Below, piece by piece: positions 62,354-64,000 of a DNA stretch of 64,000 nucleotides (its first letter is position 1; each line of letters opens with the position of its first letter). Made by a program: the position numbers and the translations under genes. The stretch is from NCBI RefSeq assembly GCF_044359855.1, contig NZ_CP132291.1, positions 4,154,001 to 4,218,000 on the forward strand, in the 5' to 3' direction. Origin of the DNA: Rummeliibacillus pycnus_A (GTDB lineage Bacteria; Bacillota; Bacilli; Bacillales_A; Planococcaceae). The notes under the pieces are model-generated. The model saw nothing but the letters and a program-made list of their open reading frames with translations. It ran no database searches and was not told the DNA's origin.

Positions 62354-62397
62354 AGCACGGCTACAAACGGACAACAAGTCTTTTAGCCGTGCTTTAT
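62354..62397 (+). terminator. Terminator after the anion transporter
   Basis: AGCACGGCT pairs with AGCCGTGCT around a 22-base loop and is followed by TTATT. Confidence 0.8.
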
Positions 62398-62564
62398 TAA
62401 ATTCTTTTCCTCTTTTAGAGTCTCTGCTGCTTCGTCAAATCCTTATCTGCTTAGTTATTTTTTAGTAGCTTTTGTTTGTGATACAGTAATAATTGAATTG
62501 CTTTTAGTAAATTGATATATTAATTTATAAATATGTAATCAATGATGTGATCAAGTAAATAAGG

Positions 62565-62770
62565 ATTGTGAAACAGAAAATATAGCCTTGGCTGAAAGCT
62601 ATATCACCCCTTCTTATTGAACCCTACCACGGAGATGTTAGATAAAAACTAACCGAGTCGTTCCGTTACAAACGTTTAAAGGACTTAATATTAATTATTA
62701 ATGTCGAACTAAGGTGGTACCACGTCTATTAGCGTAAAGACGTCCTTTTTTAAGGACTCTTTATGCTTTT
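62565..62770 (+). promoter_or_regulatory. T-box leader of proS
   Basis: The T-box core AAGGTGGTACCACG is at 62711-62724 and is followed by a terminator (ACGTCT...AGACGT, CCTTTTTT). The upstream stem I region contains a candidate specifier GAACCCTACC with proline codons CCC or CCT. UGGU in the bulge suits the acceptor end ACCA of tRNA-Pro. Uncharged tRNA-Pro should turn on the downstream synthetase. Confidence 0.88.
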
Positions 62771-62813
62771 TTTATTTTTAAAAGTTATTTCATTTTCTTA
62801 GGAGGATAAGACG

Positions 62814-64000
62814 ATGTCACAAAAAACTAACGATTTTTCAAAATGGTATATTGATACAATTCAAAAAGCAGATTTAATGGATTACACCCCAGTTCGTGGT
62901 TGTATTGCATTTAAGCCAGATGGTTATGAATTATGGGAACATATTCAAGAAGAGATGGATAGACGGTTTAAAGAAACCGGTCATCGAAATGCATACTTCC
63001 CAATGTTAATCCCAGAATCCTTCTTCCAAAAGGAAAAGGATCATATTGAAGGATTCTCACCAGAGCTTCCTTGGGTAACAGAAGCTGCAGGAGAAAAATT
63101 AGATGAACGTTTAGCATTGCGTCCAACTTCAGAAACAATGATTGGACATTTGTATTCAAACTGGATTAAAAGTTATCGAGATCTCCCAGTTTTAATTAAT
63201 CAATGGGCAAATGTATTCCGTTGGGAAAAGAAAACTCTTCCATTCATCCGTACCTCTGAATTTTTATGGCAAGAAGGTCATACTGCTCATGTGGATGAAG
63301 AAGATGCACGTAAGGAAACAATGCAAATGTTAACTATTTATAAAGAAGTCGTAGAAGGATTACTTGCAATTCCAGTTTATGATGGGCAAAAGACACCATT
63401 AGAACGCTTTGCTGGTGCGATTGATACATTCTCCATTGAAGCAATGATGAAAGATGGAAAAGCCGTACAAGCAGGTACCTCTCACTACTTAGGTACAAAA
63501 TTTGCGGAAGCATTTGATATAAAATATTTAAATAAAGAAAATAAACACGCATATGTTCATACAACATCTTGGGGTACGTCCACACGTTTAATTGGTTCGG
63601 TCATCATGGTTCATGGCGATGAACAAGGTCTTGTTTTACCACCAAAAATCGCACCGACTCAAGTTGTTTTGATTCCAGTTGGTCCATGGAAAAAGAACCC
63701 TGCAATTATCGAGAAATTAGATGAAATCTATGTAGCTTTAAAAGCGAAAGGAATTCGCGTTCGTCTTGATGATTCTGATCAATCACCAGGCTATAAATTT
63801 AATGAATGGGAGTTAAAAGGTGTACCTGTACGTATTGAACTTGGTCCACGTGATTTAGAAAATAGTCAAGGTTTAATGAAAGCACGTGATGAAGAGGAGA
63901 AAGTTTCCGTACCTTTAGAATCAATTGTTGAAAGCATTAAAAAAGAACTTGAAACAATGCAAACTCGTCTATTTGAAAAAGCAAAAGCTTTCCGTGCGGA
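62814..64000 (+). CDS. proS: Prolyl-tRNA synthetase, eukaryote/archaeal-like type (partial, 3' end outside)
   Basis: 395 codons visible from ATG 62814, behind AGGAGG at 62800-62805. Class II motifs: IAFKPDGYELWEHIQEEMD (motif 1 region), FRWEKKTLPFIRTSEFLWQE (motif 2), and TSWGTSTRLIGSVIMVHGDE (motif 3). The absence of an INS editing insertion between motifs 2 and 3 and the FSKWYIDTIQKADLMDYTPV start mark the ProS type found in archaea, eukaryotes and some Bacillales. The anticodon-binding domain begins near TQVVLIPVGPW. Controlled by the T-box just upstream. Confidence 0.95.
   Translation, partial: MSQKTNDFSKWYIDTIQKADLMDYTPVRGCIAFKPDGYELWEHIQEEMDRRFKETGHRNAYFPMLIPESFFQKEKDHIEGFSPELPWVTEAAGEKLDERLALRPTSETMIGHLYSNWIKSYRDLPVLINQWANVFRWEKKTLPFIRTSEFLWQEGHTAHVDEEDARKETMQMLTIYKEVVEGLLAIPVYDGQKTPLERFAGAIDTFSIEAMMKDGKAVQAGTSHYLGTKFAEAFDIKYLNKENKHAYVHTTSWGTSTRLIGSVIMVHGDEQGLVLPPKIAPTQVVLIPVGPWKKNPAIIEKLDEIYVALKAKGIRVRLDDSDQSPGYKFNEWELKGVPVRIELGPRDLENSQGLMKARDEEEKVSVPLESIVESIKKELETMQTRLFEKAKAFRA

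Noticed and set aside
1..64000. tRNA or rRNA genes, prophage, conjugative module
   Set aside because: No cloverleaf with CCA end, rRNA-like GC-rich block, phage structural gene or relaxase was recognised on either strand.

Overview
The window is a low-GC, spore-forming Firmicute chromosome segment. Evidence is an SspH-type small acid-soluble spore protein, AGGAGG ribosome binding sites with frequent TTG starts, a T-box leader on prolyl-tRNA synthetase and strong U-tract terminators. The overall character suggests Bacillales, perhaps the Planococcaceae/Caryophanaceae (Lysinibacillus or Psychrobacillus-like), but no rRNA or core marker fixes the genus.

Layout. 1-5.9 kb: a Wadjet plasmid-defence operon in the order jetD-jetA-jetB-jetC (jetD is cut by the window edge). 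6-7 kb: fructokinase. 7.4-11.7 kb: a 1440-residue protein of the SF1 helicase plus PDDEXK nuclease family whose Walker A is damaged and whose second RecA domain is missing. 12-15 kb: a GNAT/LuxI-fold acyltransferase-like gene followed by a membrane GGDEF-EAL protein. 15-22 kb: a PHP phosphoesterase, a stretch of gene remnants (recombinase-like, DUF899, TldD/PmbA) and a large secreted beta-propeller/Ig-like protein. 22-27.5 kb: methyltransferase, NdpA-like nucleoid protein, an APC permease behind a sigma-54 type promoter, and a YfcC transporter. 28-33 kb: small spore genes, CpdB-type secreted nucleotidase, DUF1540 protein, cold-shock protein. 33-41 kb: two more EAL proteins on either side of an IS3/IS150-group element. 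41-46 kb: secreted and small membrane proteins and PhnA. 46-47.5 kb: a second, different IS3/IS150-group element. 48-64 kb: cupin, PssA, Nudix, LRR surface protein, Ca2+ P-type ATPase, pyridoxamine kinase, MFS and ECF transporters, DASS transporter, and T-box/proS running off the window.

Themes. Three separate proteins carry a full EAL domain (two with a plausible GGDEF site, one degenerate), so c-di-GMP turnover is heavily represented. Defence is represented by Wadjet and possibly the helicase-nuclease relic. Transport and salvage genes (pyridoxamine kinase, ECF S component, MFS, DASS, YfcC, APC) suggest scavenging.

The least ordinary parts are (i) the natural helicase-defective helicase-nuclease, (ii) two distinct IS150-group elements each inserted at the 3' side of the apical loop of a terminator-like hairpin, each with its own hairpin plus T-run immediately before the transposase start, (iii) GC-rich dispersed repeats nested inside one another, including a small guest unit flanked by TCCT in two different host repeats, and (iv) a 20-bp repeat unit found at several unlinked sites beside decayed genes.
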